From NCBI RefSeq assembly GCF_024612015.1, contig NZ_CP102512.1:5394001-5458000 (forward strand): a DNA stretch of 64,000 nucleotides, given 5' to 3'. Under the pieces are notes generated by a model. It saw only the letters and a program-made list of their open reading frames with translations, was not told the DNA's origin and made no database searches. Source of the stretch: Streptomyces sp. CA-210063 (GTDB lineage: Bacteria; Actinomycetota; Actinomycetes; Streptomycetales; Streptomycetaceae). The number at the start of each line of letters is the position of its first letter. Position 1 is the stretch's first letter. Below, piece after piece: positions 1 to 9,489 of the stretch. Made by a program: the position numbers and the translations under genes.

Positions 1-102
1 CCCGGGAGCGGATCTGGGCCACCCCGAGGAGTTCTTAGGAACGCCGAAGGCGCCCTCGGGAACTCGTCCCGGGGCGCCCTCGGCGGCGTACGACGGCTTC
101 TG
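1..102. other. Edge of the dnaA-dnaN intergenic (oriC) region
   Basis: This is the stretch just downstream of the dnaA stop codon. In Streptomyces the space between dnaA and dnaN holds oriC with many DnaA boxes. Only its dnaA-proximal end is present, and it holds a terminator hairpin and no clear DnaA box. Assigning it to oriC rests on gene order, not on origin motifs seen here. Confidence 0.6.
42..85 (-). terminator. dnaA transcription terminator
   Basis: A 14-bp GC-rich inverted repeat (arms 42-55 and 72-85, one mismatch) lies just beyond the dnaA stop codon. It lacks a clear U-tract, as is common for Streptomyces terminators. Confidence 0.6.
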
Positions 103-2106
103 TCAGCCGTTCTTGATGCGGTTCGTCAGCTCCGTCACCTGGTTGTAGATGGAGCGCCGCTCGGCCATCAGCGCGCGGATCTTGCGGTCGGCGTGCATGA
201 CGGTGGTGTGGTCGCGGTTGCCGAACTGCGCACCGATCTTGGGCAGCGACAGGTCGGTCAGCTCACGGCACAGATACATGGCGATCTGGCGCGCGGTCAC
301 CAGGGCGCGGCCGCGCGAGGTGCCGCACAGGTCCTCGACCGTGAGCCCGAAGTAGTCGGCCGTCGCGGCCATGATCGCGGTCGCGGTGATCTCCGGGGAC
401 GCGTTCTCGCCGCCCGGGATCAGGTCCTTGAGGACGATCTCGGTCAGCCCGAGGTCCACGGGCTGCCGGTTGAGCGAAGCGAACGCCGTCACCCGGATCA
501 GCGCGCCCTCCAGCTCGCGGATGTTGCGCGAGATACGGGACGCGATGAACTCCAGGACTTCCGGCGGCGCGTTGAGCTGCTCCTGGACCGCCTTCTTGCG
601 GAGGATCGCGATACGCGTCTCCAGTTCGGGCGGCTGGACGTCGGTGATCAGCCCCCACTCGAAACGGTTCCGCAGCCGGTCCTCCAGGGTCACCAGCTGC
701 TTCGGCGGCCGGTCGCTGGAGAGCACGATCTGCTTGTTCGCGTTGTGGAGCGTGTTGAACGTGTGGAAGAACTCCTCCTGCGTCGACTCCTTGTCCGCCA
801 GGAACTGGATGTCGTCGACGAGCAGGATGTCCATCTCCCGGTACCGCTTGCGGAAGCTGTCGCCCTTGCCGTCGCGGATGGAGTTGATGAACTCGTTGGT
901 GAACTCCTCCGAGCTCACGTACCGCACCCGCGTGCCCGGGTAGAGGCTGCGCGCGTAGTGCCCGATCGCATGCAGCAAGTGGGTCTTGCCGAGCCCGGAT
1001 TCTCCGTAGATGAAGAGGGGGTTGTACGCCTTCGCCGGCGCCTCGGCGACGGCCACCGCGGCCGCGTGCGCGAAGCGGTTCGAGGCGCCGATGACGAACG
1101 TGTCGAAGAGGTACTTCGGGTTGAGGCGTGCCGTCGGCTCCCCCGGACCGGGCGCCGGCGCGGGCTGCGCCGCCAGCGGACCGGGCGCGCTGCTGGCCGG
1201 GCCGCCCCGGTGCACATGCCCCGAACCGGGCGGCGGCTCGGGGCGCTCACGCCGGTCGGGCCGCTGAAAGTCGGAATCGCCGCCCGGCCGGTCGTAGTCG
1301 CCGCGGGGCTGGTCGTAGTCGGCACGGTGCTGCTCGTACGGCGGCCTCGACTGCGAGCGGTAGTCCGACGACGGCGAGGCGTACGGGTCCCGCTCCGGGA
1401 AGCCGAGCCGTTGCTGCTGCCAGCCGTAGTCGTCCTGCGACGGCCGAGGCCAGGCGCCCGGCTCGGGACGCTGGTAGTCGGACGGATACGCGGGGCGCGC
1501 GGTCGGCAGCTGGTCCGCGCGGCCGGTGGGGCGCTGTTCCGAGCGCGGAGGCGGCAACTGATCGCCGGGACCGCCGGTCAGCTGGTCGCCGCGTCCCGGA
1601 CCGCGGTCATCGGCGCGATGGCGGCCGTACCCCTCGTAGGGATCGCGGGGCTGCCCCTCATAACCGTTCTGGTTCTCGTACGCGTTCTGGTTCTCGTACC
1701 CACCACGCGAGTCGCGCCCCTGACCGTCGTATGGGTCCCTGCGGTCGTACCCGTCGCGGTCCTGGCCAGAGGCGGAAGGAAGCTCGGAATCCTCGAAACG
1801 GGACTGGACCGGCGGGGGCGGCGGCTCGCCCACCGAACTGTCGACGGTGATGGCGATACGGATCGGACGGCCGCACTCCCGGCTCAGGGTCTCGCTGACG
1901 ATCGGCGCGAGACGCCCTTCGAGTACGCCCTTCGCGAACTCGTTCGGGACCGCGAGAAGAGCCGTGTCCGCGACCAGCGCGAGCGGCTGGCAGCGCTTGA
2001 TCCAGCGCTCGTCCTTCACTTCGACGCCCTGTCCGCGGCCCTCACCGAGGAGCTTTTCCAGTACTCGTGGCCACACTGCGGCAAGATCGGCAGGTACGTC
2101 AGCCAC
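103..2106 (-). CDS. dnaA: Chromosomal replication initiator DnaA
   Basis: DnaA binds DnaA boxes at oriC, melts the origin as an ATP-bound filament and loads DnaB. The 667-residue protein shows domain I (about 1-95), an unusually long linker (about 96-330) rich in D, R, Q, P, G and Y, an AAA+ domain with Walker A GESGLGKT (368-375) and Walker B LLVDDIQ (428-434), and a C-terminal DNA-binding domain with the [12 protein letters not shown] signature. The start is GTG at 2106, preceded by a purine-rich GAGAGAG. The gene is transcribed toward oriC and divergently from rpmH. Two DnaA-box-like sites in its upstream region suggest autoregulation, as is known for the Streptomyces dnaA promoter. The long linker is typical of Streptomyces DnaA. 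Confidence 0.98.
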   Translation of the reverse strand: MADVPADLAAVWPRVLEKLLGEGRGQGVEVKDERWIKRCQPLALVADTALLAVPNEFAKGVLEGRLAPIVSETLSRECGRPIRIAITVDSSVGEPPPPPVQSRFEDSELPSASGQDRDGYDRRDPYDGQGRDSRGGYENQNAYENQNGYEGQPRDPYEGYGRHRADDRGPGRGDQLTGGPGDQLPPPRSEQRPTGRADQLPTARPAYPSDYQRPEPGAWPRPSQDDYGWQQQRLGFPERDPYASPSSDYRSQSRPPYEQHRADYDQPRGDYDRPGGDSDFQRPDRRERPEPPPGSGHVHRGGPASSAPGPLAAQPAPAPGPGEPTARLNPKYLFDTFVIGASNRFAHAAAVAVAEAPAKAYNPLFIYGESGLGKTHLLHAIGHYARSLYPGTRVRYVSSEEFTNEFINSIRDGKGDSFRKRYREMDILLVDDIQFLADKESTQEEFFHTFNTLHNANKQIVLSSDRPPKQLVTLEDRLRNRFEWGLITDVQPPELETRIAILRKKAVQEQLNAPPEVLEFIASRISRNIRELEGALIRVTAFASLNRQPVDLGLTEIVLKDLIPGGENASPEITATAIMAATADYFGLTVEDLCGTSRGRALVTARQIAMYLCRELTDLSLPKIGAQFGNRDHTTVMHADRKIRALMAERRSIYNQVTELTNRIKNG

Positions 2107-2524
2107 AGGGCACGCTCTCTCACAGGTCCCACGAACGTGTGGTTCTGGGACGAATCGGGTTGGAACTCGGGTGGGACGCTCGGAACGAGGTGCTGGTGGG
2201 TGGGTCGGGGCCCATCAGCCAAAGGAAAGGGAACGGTTCGGAGTCCAGTCACGGTAGTCACGGCGGCCGGTGCGGTTCAAGTTGTTGTCCCCAGCCTGTG
2301 GATAGTGTCTCCTCGTGACCTCCGGTTTGACCGGATGGCGTAGCCGCGCGTACCGTAACCAGGTCGAGTTGTCGATGGCTGCTGCCGCCTGCCTCCGATG
2401 GGCACAGATCGCGTCAGGTGATCGAAAAGCGGTGCACTCGGGCGTTAATACGAGCTACTCGTGGGCGCACGGTGACAGCCAGGACGGCACCCCGCAACTA
2501 CCGATTGATTTCTGGAGCCCCCGA
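2107..2524. promoter_or_regulatory. dnaA-rpmH divergent promoter region
   Basis: This 418-bp non-coding region separates two divergent genes. It contains two DnaA-box-like sites (2285-2305) and a possible rightward promoter with TTGACC at 2327-2332 and TACCGT at 2351-2356 (18-bp spacer), which would serve rpmH. Promoter positions are inferred by eye. Confidence 0.5.
2285..2305. promoter_or_regulatory. Pair of DnaA-box-like sites upstream of dnaA
   Basis: TTGTCCCCA (2285-2293) and, inverted, TGTGGATAG (2297-2305; complement CTATCCACA) each differ by one base from the DnaA box TTGTCCACA/TTATCCACA. Their closely spaced inverted arrangement upstream of dnaA fits DnaA autoregulation. Confidence 0.5.
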
Positions 2525-2662
2525 GTGAGCAAGCGCACCTTCCAGCCGAACAACCGTCGTCGCGCGAAGACCCACGGCTTCCGCCTGCGGATGCGCACCC
2601 GTGCCGGTCGCGCGATTCTCGCGAACCGCCGCAGCAAGGGTCGCGCCAGCCTGTCGGCCTGA
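2525..2662 (+). CDS. rpmH: 50S ribosomal protein L34
   Basis: This 45-residue, highly basic protein of the large ribosomal subunit starts [19 protein letters not shown], the characteristic bL34 N-terminus. The start is GTG at 2525 and the length is normal for the family. It is the first gene of the conserved rpmH-rnpA-yidD-yidC-jag-rsmG cluster and lies divergent from dnaA, the standard bacterial origin arrangement. Confidence 0.97.
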   Translation: MSKRTFQPNNRRRAKTHGFRLRMRTRAGRAILANRRSKGRASLSA

Positions 2663-2683
2663 GCCTGATCAGGTCATGACGTC

Positions 2684-3055
2684 GTGCTGCCTACCGAGCA
2701 TCGGCTGAGGCGGCGCGAGGACTTCGCGACCGCGGTACGACGAGGGCGCCGGGCCGGACGCCCGCTCCTCGTCGTTCACCTACGTAGCGGTGCCACGGAC
2801 CCGCACGCGCCTGGGGAGAGCGCTCCCCCGACGCGTGCGGGTTTCGTCGTGAGCAAGGCCGTCGGTGGTTCGGTCGTACGCAACAAGGTGAAGCGGAGGC
2901 TTCGCCATCTGATGCGCGATCGAGTCGCCCTGTTTCCCCCCGGTAGCCTGGTAGTCGTACGAGCGCTGCCCGGAGCGGGTGACGCCGACCACGTACAACT
3001 GGCCCAAGACCTGGATGCCGCCATAGCGCGACTGCTGGGAGGGGGCGCACGATGA
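2684..3055 (+). CDS. rnpA: Ribonuclease P protein component
   Basis: This 123-residue basic protein assists the RNase P RNA in maturing tRNA 5' ends. The family RNR motif region reads [16 protein letters not shown] at about residues 64-79, preceded by [11 protein letters not shown]. The start is GTG at 2684, 21 bp after rpmH. Its end overlaps the yidD start by 4 bp (ATGA), which suggests translational coupling. Confidence 0.95.
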   Translation: MLPTEHRLRRREDFATAVRRGRRAGRPLLVVHLRSGATDPHAPGESAPPTRAGFVVSKAVGGSVVRNKVKRRLRHLMRDRVALFPPGSLVVVRALPGAGDADHVQLAQDLDAAIARLLGGGAR

Positions 3056-3405
3056 AGTACCCGCTGCTGGCGCTGATCAAGCTGTACCAGTGGACCATCA
3101 GCCCGTTGCTCGGGCCGGTGTGCAAGTACTACCCGTCGTGCTCCCACTACGGCTACACGGCCATCGACCGGCACGGTGCGATCAAGGGAACGGCACTCAC
3201 CGCCTGGCGCATCCTGCGGTGCAATCCGTGGTCGCTCGGCGGTGTGGACCACGTCCCGCCGCGCAAGCGCCCACGGTGGCACGAGATGTTGCGTGGCACA
3301 TGGCGCGCACGCAAGGGCGGGTCCTCCGCCGCCGAACCGGCCACCGAGGGGCACGTTCCTTCGAGCCCGGCCGCCGAGAGCCCGTCCCATGCCCAAGGAG
3401 CATGA
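3052..3405 (+). CDS. yidD: Membrane protein insertion efficiency factor YidD
   Basis: YidD is a small membrane-associated protein thought to help YidC-dependent insertion. The 117-residue product carries the family core with [11 protein letters not shown] (about 23-33) and [17 protein letters not shown] (about 54-70), both rich in the conserved Cys, Pro and Gly residues. The C-terminal 40 residues are a variable, low-complexity tail. It overlaps rnpA by 4 bp and ends 3 bp before yidC, so the three genes are probably one transcript. Confidence 0.93.
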   Translation: MKYPLLALIKLYQWTISPLLGPVCKYYPSCSHYGYTAIDRHGAIKGTALTAWRILRCNPWSLGGVDHVPPRKRPRWHEMLRGTWRARKGGSSAAEPATEGHVPSSPAAESPSHAQGA

Positions 3406-3408
3406 TTA

Positions 3409-4689
3409 GTGGACACGATTGCCAGTCTCTTCAGCTTCATCACGACACCTGTCTCCTGGGTCATCGTCCAGTTCCACACGGTGTACGGCGCCCTCTTCGG
3501 CGCTGACACCGGGTGGGCCTGGGGCCTGTCGATCGTGTCCTTGGTGATCCTGATCCGTATCTGCCTGATCCCGCTCTTCGTGAAGCAGATCAAGGCGACC
3601 CGGGCGATGCAGACGCTCCAGCCCGAGATGAAGAAGATCCAGGAGCGCTACAAGAACGACAAACAGCGTCAGTCCGAAGAGATGATGAAGCTGTACAAGG
3701 AGACGGGTACCAACCCGCTCTCCTCGTGCCTTCCCATCCTGGCGCAGTCCCCGTTCTTCTTCGCCCTCTACCACGTGCTCAACAGCATCGCGAACAACGA
3801 CACCGTCGGTGTCATCAATGAGAGCCTGCTGCAGAGCGCGCAGAAGGCGCACATCTTCGGTGCCCCGCTGGCCGCGAAGTTCACCGACAGCTCCGCGGAC
3901 GTCGCGGCGCTCGACGCCTCGCTGACCACGGTCCGCATCGTCACCGCGATCATGATCGTCCTGATGTCTGCGTCGCAGTTCTATACGCAGCGTCAGCTGA
4001 TGACGAAGAACGTCGACACCACGGTGAAGACGCCGTTCATGCAGCAGCAGAAGATGCTGATGTACATCTTCCCGATCATGTTCGCCGTCTTCGGCATCAA
4101 CTTCCCGGTCGGTGTTCTCGTCTACTGGCTCACCACCAACGTGTGGACCATGGGTCAGCAGATGTACGTCATCCACAACAACCCGACCCCGGGTTCCAAG
4201 GCGCAGGCCGCGTACCTGGAGCGTCTGACCAAGCACGTCACGCACCACGGCAAGACCCGCGGCCGCGGCGAGCGCGCCATCGTCAAGGCCATCGTCGCCA
4301 AGGGTCGCGACCGCAACGAGTACGAGCGCAAGTTCATCAACGGCCTCAGCAAGGAGGGCCTCGCGGCCCAGGCCGACGGCACCGTGGTCAAGAGTGAGGC
4401 CTCGGCTGTCGCCACGGCCGAGGACGGTACGCCCACGACCGGCGCTCCCAAGCGTCAGCAGCCCAAGCGCCAGACCAAGGCCCAGCGTCAGTCCGGTGCG
4501 AAGGCTGCCGATGAGGCCGAGCCGAAGAGCGAACCCACGTCCCTGAGCAAGTCCGACCAGCCGGAGGACGCCAAGCCGGCGGCCGCTGCCAAGAAGGCCG
4601 CGCCCAAGGCCGGCGCCGGTGGCCGCAGCAAGGCCCAGTCCGGTCAGCGCAAGGGCCAGCAGCGCCCCAAGTCCCCGTCCAAGAAGTAA
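3409..4689 (+). CDS. yidC: Membrane protein insertase YidC (Oxa1 family)
   Basis: YidC inserts and folds membrane proteins, alone or with SecYEG. The 426-residue protein has the Gram-positive/actinobacterial layout: an N-terminal hydrophobic segment, the Oxa1 core with [20 protein letters not shown] (about 41-60), a basic hairpin ([13 protein letters not shown]), the [20 protein letters not shown] transmembrane segment and further membrane spans to about residue 250. A long Lys/Ala/Pro-rich cytoplasmic tail (about 290-426) follows, consistent with ribosome contact. The start is GTG at 3409, immediately after yidD. Confidence 0.96.
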   Translation: MDTIASLFSFITTPVSWVIVQFHTVYGALFGADTGWAWGLSIVSLVILIRICLIPLFVKQIKATRAMQTLQPEMKKIQERYKNDKQRQSEEMMKLYKETGTNPLSSCLPILAQSPFFFALYHVLNSIANNDTVGVINESLLQSAQKAHIFGAPLAAKFTDSSADVAALDASLTTVRIVTAIMIVLMSASQFYTQRQLMTKNVDTTVKTPFMQQQKMLMYIFPIMFAVFGINFPVGVLVYWLTTNVWTMGQQMYVIHNNPTPGSKAQAAYLERLTKHVTHHGKTRGRGERAIVKAIVAKGRDRNEYERKFINGLSKEGLAAQADGTVVKSEASAVATAEDGTPTTGAPKRQQPKRQTKAQRQSGAKAADEAEPKSEPTSLSKSDQPEDAKPAAAAKKAAPKAGAGGRSKAQSGQRKGQQRPKSPSKK

Positions 4690-4704
4690 GAAGGAGCCCA
4701 TCCC

Positions 4705-5217
4705 GTGACGGAAGGCACCACCTCCGCCGCCTCCGAGGGTGGCGACACCCTGACCCGCCTGGAGCAGGAGGGTGAGATCGCGGCGGACTATCTGGAAGGT
4801 CTGCTGGACATCGCCGACCTCGACGGCGACATCGACATGGACGTCGAGGCCGACCGTGCCTCTGTCTCGATCATCAGCGACTCCGGCAGCCGCGATCTGA
4901 ACAAGCTCGTCGGCCGCGAGGGCGAGGTGCTCGAGGCACTCCAGGAGCTCACGCGCCTGGCCGTGCACCGCGAGACCGGGGATCGCAGCCGTCTGATGCT
5001 GGACATCGCGGGCTATCGCGCCCAGAAGCGTGCCGAGCTCTCCGAGCTCGGTGCCAAGGCCGCGGCCGAGGCCAAGAGCACCGGCGAGCCCGTGAAGATG
5101 AAGCCGATGACGCCCTTCGAGCGCAAGGTCGTGCACGACGCGGTCAAGTCCGCGGGCCTGCGCAGCGAGTCAGAAGGCGAGGAGCCGCAGCGCTTCGTCG
5201 TCGTGCTTCCCGTCTGA
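4705..5217 (+). CDS. jag: RNA-binding protein KhpB/Jag (KH-R3H domains)
   Basis: This 170-residue protein follows yidC, as in most Gram-positive bacteria. It has a short acidic N-terminal region, a type II KH domain (about 50-115; [20 protein letters not shown] is the GxxG-containing segment) and a C-terminal R3H-type segment with [10 protein letters not shown] (about 133-142). Members bind RNA and influence cell division and envelope growth; its target here is unknown. The start is GTG at 4705, after an AAGGAG ribosome-binding site. Confidence 0.92.
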   Translation: MTEGTTSAASEGGDTLTRLEQEGEIAADYLEGLLDIADLDGDIDMDVEADRASVSIISDSGSRDLNKLVGREGEVLEALQELTRLAVHRETGDRSRLMLDIAGYRAQKRAELSELGAKAAAEAKSTGEPVKMKPMTPFERKVVHDAVKSAGLRSESEGEEPQRFVVVLPV

Positions 5218-5237
5218 TTCGGTACGTACATTCTTCC

Positions 5238-5263
5238 GGCCCCGTCTGCCCGCAGGCGGGGCC
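5238..5263 (+). terminator. Terminator after jag
   Basis: The arms GGCCCCGTCTGC and GCAGGCGGGGCC form a near-perfect GC-rich stem with a tiny loop, followed by a TTT run. It separates the rpmH-jag transcript from rsmG. Confidence 0.75.
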
Positions 5264-5332
5264 GGACTTTGTCAGCCTGTTGTTCTGATGTCAGCGCCCA
5301 GCGCGCTCTTGCGGTACGGAAGGACGGTCCCC

Positions 5333-6049
5333 GTGACGGAGGCAGCGGAGCTTCCCCCTGCGCCCGAGCAGGCGCGCGACGTATTCGGTGATCGCTACAC
5401 GGACGCGGTCCGGTACGCCGAACTCCTGGCCGAGGCGGGAGTGCAGCGAGGGCTCATCGGCCCGCGGGAGGTACCCCGCCTCTGGGAGAGGCACCTGCTG
5501 AACTGCGCGGTGCTCTCCGAGGTCGTGCCCGAGGGGGTGACGGTGTGCGATGTCGGCTCCGGGGCCGGACTGCCTGGCATTCCGCTGGCCCTCGTCCGGG
5601 AGGACCTGAAGATCACGCTGCTGGAGCCACTGCTGCGGCGCACGAACTTCCTGACCGAGGTCGTCGAACTGCTGGGCCTCGACCATGTGACCGTCGTTCG
5701 TGGCCGCGCCGAAGAGGTCCTCGGGACGCTGCAGCCGGTCCATGTGGTGACGGCACGGGCAGTGGCGCCACTGGACCGGCTGGCCGGCTGGGGCATTCCG
5801 CTGCTGCGTCCGTACGGAGAGATGCTGGCACTCAAGGGCGACACCGCCGAGGAGGAGCTGAAGAGCGCTGCTGCGGCCCTCAGCAAGCTCGGTGCCGTGA
5901 AGACCTCCATCCTCCATGTCGGCGAAGGTGTGGTCGATCCGCTGTCCACGGTCGTCCGTGTAGAGGTCGGGGAGAGCCCGGGCGGCGTGCGCTTCGCGGC
6001 GAAGCGGGCCAAGGCGGCCCGGACAGGGCGAGCACGTCGACACCGATAA
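5333..6049 (+). CDS. rsmG: 16S rRNA (guanine-527-N7)-methyltransferase RsmG
   Basis: RsmG (formerly GidB) makes m7G527 in 16S rRNA using S-adenosylmethionine; its loss gives low-level streptomycin resistance in known bacteria. The 238-residue protein has the SAM-binding motif [17 protein letters not shown], the [12 protein letters not shown] segment and [11 protein letters not shown] prefer GTG 5333 because AAGGACGG lies just upstream. An in-frame ATG at 5288 would add 15 residues but has no ribosome-binding site and sits close to the terminator. The gene lies between jag and parA, the usual position. Confidence 0.95.
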   Translation: MTEAAELPPAPEQARDVFGDRYTDAVRYAELLAEAGVQRGLIGPREVPRLWERHLLNCAVLSEVVPEGVTVCDVGSGAGLPGIPLALVREDLKITLLEPLLRRTNFLTEVVELLGLDHVTVVRGRAEEVLGTLQPVHVVTARAVAPLDRLAGWGIPLLRPYGEMLALKGDTAEEELKSAAAALSKLGAVKTSILHVGEGVVDPLSTVVRVEVGESPGGVRFAAKRAKAARTGRARRHR

Positions 6050-6165
6050 GCGTTGATCTGGACGTTCGCTGATCCCTCCTGACGACGAGTCGTACTCCAC
6101 ACAAGCTTCCAAACCTACGCATCTCGGAGTGTCGCGCGGTCGCGGCCCGTGTCGCTAGGCATCGT

Positions 6166-6179
6166 GTTTCACGTGAAAC
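6166..6179. other. parS site 1 (upstream of parA)
   Basis: Exact GTTTCACGTGAAAC between rsmG and parA. It is the origin-proximal member of the ParB-binding cluster. Confidence 0.92.
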
Positions 6180-6274
6180 GTCGCTCACTGCTGCACGGCA
6201 TCATCAGTCGTGGCCGCGCCGCGGCCGAACCGCGCGACCGGAAGCCTCTCGGGTCACTCGGAGAGGTAACGGAG

Positions 6275-6301
6275 TTTTCCACAGAGGTGGAATTCTCCAC
6301 A
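6275..6301. promoter_or_regulatory. Two DnaA-box-like sites upstream of parA
   Basis: TTTTCCACA (6275-6283) and TTCTCCACA (6293-6301) are direct repeats 18 bp apart. Each differs by one base from TTATCCACA. They lie just before the likely parA start. Confidence 0.4.
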
Positions 6302-6337
6302 GATCACCAGGCCTCACTGGTTCACGACCCCGAAGAC

Positions 6338-7411
6338 ATGGGAGGCTCTGTTCATTGCGAGCCTGAAGTCGAGGAGAGTGAATCCTTGCGGTCCGACGCC
6401 AACATCGCGGGACCGATGACCGATCCGGTCCCCGGTCCCCGTACCGAGTCGATGGGGGAGGATGTTTCACGTGAAACACCGCCCCCGATGGACGACACTC
6501 CCATCGGTCGTGCTGCCCAACTGGCGGTAGAGGCACTGGGGCGAGCCGGTGAGGGCCTGCCTCGGCCCGAGCAGACCCGAGTCATGGTGGTCGCCAACCA
6601 GAAGGGCGGCGTCGGGAAGACCACGACGACGGTCAACCTCGCCGCTTCGCTGGCTCTGCATGGCGCCCGTGTCCTCGTGGTAGACCTGGACCCCCAGGGC
6701 AACGCGTCCACTGCGCTGGGGATCGACCATCACGCCGAGGTGCCGTCCATCTACGACGTGCTGATCGACAGCAGGCCGCTGGCGGAAGTCGTCCAGCCCG
6801 TTCCCGATGTCGAAGGTCTCTTCTGTGCCCCCGCCACGATCGATCTCGCCGGTGCGGAGATCGAGCTGGTGTCCCTGGTGGCACGAGAGAGTCGACTGCA
6901 GCGAGCGATTCAGGCGTACGAGCAGCCACTGGACTACGTCCTCATCGACTGCCCGCCCTCGCTCGGCCTGCTGACGGTCAACGCGTTGGTCGCCGGCCAG
7001 GAAGTCCTCATCCCGATCCAGTGCGAGTACTACGCACTGGAGGGCCTCGGACAGCTGCTTCGCAATGTCGACCTGGTACGGGGGCACCTCAACCCCACCC
7101 TCCATGTCTCGACCATTCTGCTCACCATGTACGACGGCCGGACGCGCCTGGCGTCCCAGGTAGCCGACGAGGTGCGCACGCACTTCGGTGAAGAGGTGCT
7201 GCGGACGAGCATTCCCCGCTCGGTCCGTATCTCCGAGGCGCCGAGCTACGGGCAGACGGTGCTGACCTACGATCCAGGATCGAGCGGTGCCCTCTCCTAC
7301 CTTGAGGCGGCACGAGAAATCGCGCTGAAGGGCGTGGGCGTAGGGTACGACCCGACGCACGCCCATATCGGGGCCCAGAACAATTCGAGTGTGGTGGAGG
7401 GGATCCAGTGA
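6338..7411 (+). CDS. parA: Chromosome-partitioning ATPase ParA
   Basis: ParA is the Walker ATPase that moves ParB-parS complexes; in Streptomyces it also helps space the origins in aerial hyphae. The protein has the deviant Walker A KGGVGKTTTTVNLA, the DLDPQGNAST motif and the Walker B-like YVLIDCPPSLGLLT. The start is uncertain. I use ATG 6338 (357 residues). In-frame alternatives are ATG 6416, ATG 6452 and TTG 6386 (after GAGGAGAG), or an upstream frame opening at 6149 that would include parS 1. A second parS lies inside the coding sequence and is read as VSRET. The stop overlaps the parB GTG start. Confidence 0.95.
   Translation: MGGSVHCEPEVEESESLRSDANIAGPMTDPVPGPRTESMGEDVSRETPPPMDDTPIGRAAQLAVEALGRAGEGLPRPEQTRVMVVANQKGGVGKTTTTVNLAASLALHGARVLVVDLDPQGNASTALGIDHHAEVPSIYDVLIDSRPLAEVVQPVPDVEGLFCAPATIDLAGAEIELVSLVARESRLQRAIQAYEQPLDYVLIDCPPSLGLLTVNALVAGQEVLIPIQCEYYALEGLGQLLRNVDLVRGHLNPTLHVSTILLTMYDGRTRLASQVADEVRTHFGEEVLRTSIPRSVRISEAPSYGQTVLTYDPGSSGALSYLEAAREIALKGVGVGYDPTHAHIGAQNNSSVVEGIQ
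6464..6477. other. parS site 2 (within parA)
   Basis: Exact GTTTCACGTGAAAC in the 5' part of parA, translated in frame as V-S-R-E-T. Confidence 0.92.
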
Positions 7412-8505
7412 GCGATCGACGGAGGGGGTTGGGCCGTGGTCTCGCCGCACTGATCCCAGCGGCCTCGACAGGAGAGAAGGAATCTCCCGCGCAAGGAGGA
7501 CCCGCACCCGCAGGACCGGCGGCGCCATCCGTCTTCACCCCCGAGCGTGGGGTGGCGGCGTCGAACGTGGCTACGCTTCCGCCTGTTTCACGTGAAACAG
7601 AGGCGCTGTCACCGAACGGTGCGACAGAGGTACCCGCAGCTCCCATCGGCGCCTACTTCGCCGAGCTGCCCCTCGACTCCATCACCCCGAACCCGCGCCA
7701 GCCGCGTGAGGTGTTCGACGAAGACCTTCTCCAGGAACTCGTCACCTCCATCAAGGAGGTCGGCCTTCTCCAGCCCATCGTCGTACGACAGGTGGGCCCG
7801 GCTCGCTACGAGCTCATCATGGGTGAGCGGCGCTGGCGAGCCTGTCACGAGGCCGAGCTGGAGGCGATCCCGGCGATCGTGCGGGCCACGGACGACGAGA
7901 AGCTTCTTCTGGACGCGCTCCTGGAGAACCTGCACCGTGCCCAACTGAACCCGCTGGAAGAGGCGTTCGCCTACGACCAGTTGCTCAAGGACTTCAACTG
8001 CACGCACGACCAGCTGGCGGACCGTATCGGTCGGTCCCGCCCGCAGGTCTCCAACACCCTGCGTCTGCTGAAGCTCTCGGCGCCAGTCCAGCGTCGGGTG
8101 GCTGCCGGTGTTCTCTCTGCGGGTCACGCCCGGGCGCTGCTCTCCGTCGATGACTCGGAGGAGCAGGACAAGCTGGCTCACCGCATCGTGGCCGAGGGAC
8201 TCTCGGTCCGAGCCGTGGAGGAGATCGTCACCCTCATGGGCTCGAGGCCGACGACCGCTGCTCGCTCCAAGGGACCGCGAGCCGGCTCTGTGCCCTCGCC
8301 GGCCCTGGGCGAGCTCGCGACTCGGCTCTCGGATCGCTTCGAGACGCGAGTGAAGATCGATCTGGGCCAGAAGAAGGGCAAGATCACGGTTGAGTTCGCC
8401 TCCACGGAGGACCTCGAGCGCATCCTGAGCACGCTCGCTCCGGGCGAGAAGCTCGCTCTCCAGAAGAGTCTTCTGGAGGACGACTCGGAGGAGACGGAGG
8501 CCTGA
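7408..8505 (+). CDS. parB: Chromosome-partitioning protein ParB
   Basis: ParB is a CTPase clamp that loads at parS, spreads along DNA and recruits ParA and SMC. The 365-residue protein shows the ParB/Spo0J N-terminal domain with I-x-PNPRQPR and the GERRWRAC box, a helix-turn-helix (LADRIGRSRPQVSNTLRLLKL), and a C-terminal dimerization region after a variable linker. The GTG start overlaps the parA stop, so the two are cotranscribed. parS 3 lies in its own N-terminal coding region (VSRET). A strong hairpin terminator follows at 8551. Confidence 0.96.
   Translation: MSDRRRGLGRGLAALIPAASTGEKESPAQGGPAPAGPAAPSVFTPERGVAASNVATLPPVSRETEALSPNGATEVPAAPIGAYFAELPLDSITPNPRQPREVFDEDLLQELVTSIKEVGLLQPIVVRQVGPARYELIMGERRWRACHEAELEAIPAIVRATDDEKLLLDALLENLHRAQLNPLEEAFAYDQLLKDFNCTHDQLADRIGRSRPQVSNTLRLLKLSAPVQRRVAAGVLSAGHARALLSVDDSEEQDKLAHRIVAEGLSVRAVEEIVTLMGSRPTTAARSKGPRAGSVPSPALGELATRLSDRFETRVKIDLGQKKGKITVEFASTEDLERILSTLAPGEKLALQKSLLEDDSEETEA
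7585..7598. other. parS site 3 (within parB)
   Basis: Exact GTTTCACGTGAAAC in the parB coding sequence, again in the frame that gives V-S-R-E-T. Confidence 0.92.
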
Positions 8506-8550
8506 GCCTTCGATTGGTAGGACGGCTTTCGGCTGGTCGACCGCATGAAC

Positions 8551-8582
8551 GGGCTGTGTCCGATGTATACCGGACACAGCCC
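8551..8582 (+). terminator. parAB operon terminator
   Basis: Perfect 12-bp arms (GGGCTGTGTCCG and CGGACACAGCCC) flank an 8-base loop, and the sequence after the stem is T-rich (CTCTTTG). Confidence 0.8.
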
Positions 8583-8682
8583 GCTCTTTGCTTTCAGGCG
8601 GTACCTAGGCAATCTCATCGTGGATACGATGCGTTCGGTATGGCGCATCGACCTGGCGGATCTTCTGTGGAGAGGCGGGGGC

Positions 8683-8940
8683 ATGCGAACCGTGAGCCGT
8701 TCCGGACTGATGACCGCAGGCCTGGGACTGGGGGCCGTCGGCGGCTTCGTCGGCAGTCTGCTCAGGGAGCGGAGCGCTCTGACAGCCGCTCGCGACGCTG
8801 CGGGCGAAGGAAGCGAGGAACAGCCTTCATGGGGCGTCGGCTCGTACCGCTCACGCTGGACAACCTTCAGGACCTTCCCCAGCGCTGTCGCTCGTGTGTC
8901 TTCTGGGAGTTGGACCCAGTCAGCGGCGAGGCTGCGGTAA
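8683..8940 (+). CDS. Possible small membrane protein (uncertain)
   Basis: An 85-residue reading frame starts at ATG 8683 after a GAGAGGCGGGGG ribosome-binding site. Its N-terminus holds a glycine-rich hydrophobic segment (LMTAGLGLGAVGGFVGSLL, about residues 9-27), so a single membrane span is possible. Its last 112 bases overlap the GNAT gene in another frame, and the C-terminal part looks like ordinary out-of-frame composition. I do not recognise it, and it may be spurious. Confidence 0.25.
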   Translation: MRTVSRSGLMTAGLGLGAVGGFVGSLLRERSALTAARDAAGEGSEEQPSWGVGSYRSRWTTFRTFPSAVARVSSGSWTQSAARLR

Positions 8941-9446
8941 AGGCGGGCACCCCTGCACTGGAGAAGGAGGCGTGGATCTCCGCCGTTTTGCTGGACTGGG
9001 GGTCCTGCGGTCGGGTGGTCTACGTCGACGAGGTGCCGGTGGGCTTCGTGCTGTACGCGCCTCCGGCCTATGTGCCGCGCTCCGCGGCGTTCCCCACGAG
9101 CCCGGTGTCTCCCGACGCGGTCCAGTTGATGACCGCCTTCATCATGCAGGGCTACCAGGGGCAGGGGCTCGGCCGTGTGATGGTCCAGACAGTCGCCAAG
9201 GACCTGCTGCGGCGCGGGTTCAAGGCGATCGAGGCCTTCGGAGACGCCCGTTGGAACGAGCCGGCGTGTGTTCTTCCCGCCGACCATCTGACGGCCGTGG
9301 GCTTCAAGACGGTCCGTCCCCACCCGACTCATCCCCGGCTGCGGTTGGAGCTGCGGACGACGCTCTCCTGGAAGGAGGACGTTGAGCTGGCGCTGGATCG
9401 ACTTCTGGGAGCGGTTCAGAAAGAACCAGCGCTGCGGCCGCTCTAA
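8829..9446 (+). CDS. GNAT-family N-acetyltransferase
   Basis: This 205-residue protein starts at ATG 8829, about 10 bases after GAGGAA. It has a GNAT fold with an acetyl-CoA loop of the form QGYQGQGLGRVMVQ (motif A) and a preceding strand VPVGFVLYAPP. The substrate is unknown. It follows parB and converges on trxA, from which it is separated by a strong bidirectional terminator. Confidence 0.8.
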   Translation: MGRRLVPLTLDNLQDLPQRCRSCVFWELDPVSGEAAVKAGTPALEKEAWISAVLLDWGSCGRVVYVDEVPVGFVLYAPPAYVPRSAAFPTSPVSPDAVQLMTAFIMQGYQGQGLGRVMVQTVAKDLLRRGFKAIEAFGDARWNEPACVLPADHLTAVGFKTVRPHPTHPRLRLELRTTLSWKEDVELALDRLLGAVQKEPALRPL

Positions 9447-9489
9447 AACACGAATGGGCCGACCCGCTTGGGTCGGCCCATTCGTGTTT
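9446..9489. terminator. Bidirectional terminator overlapping parS 4
   Basis: A perfect 20-bp stem (9446-9465 with 9470-9489) with a GCTT loop lies between the convergent GNAT and trxA genes. The last four bases of its right arm are the first four of the adjacent parS. Confidence 0.9.

Noticed and set aside
193..2343. Long open frame (716 codons) opposite dnaA
   Set aside because: It is the antisense shadow of dnaA in high-GC DNA, Arg/Val/Gly-rich with no recognisable domain.
6149..6337. Upstream extension of parA to 6149
   Set aside because: It would translate parS 1 as FHVK and has no ribosome-binding site; ATG 6338 or a later start is more likely, though not proven.
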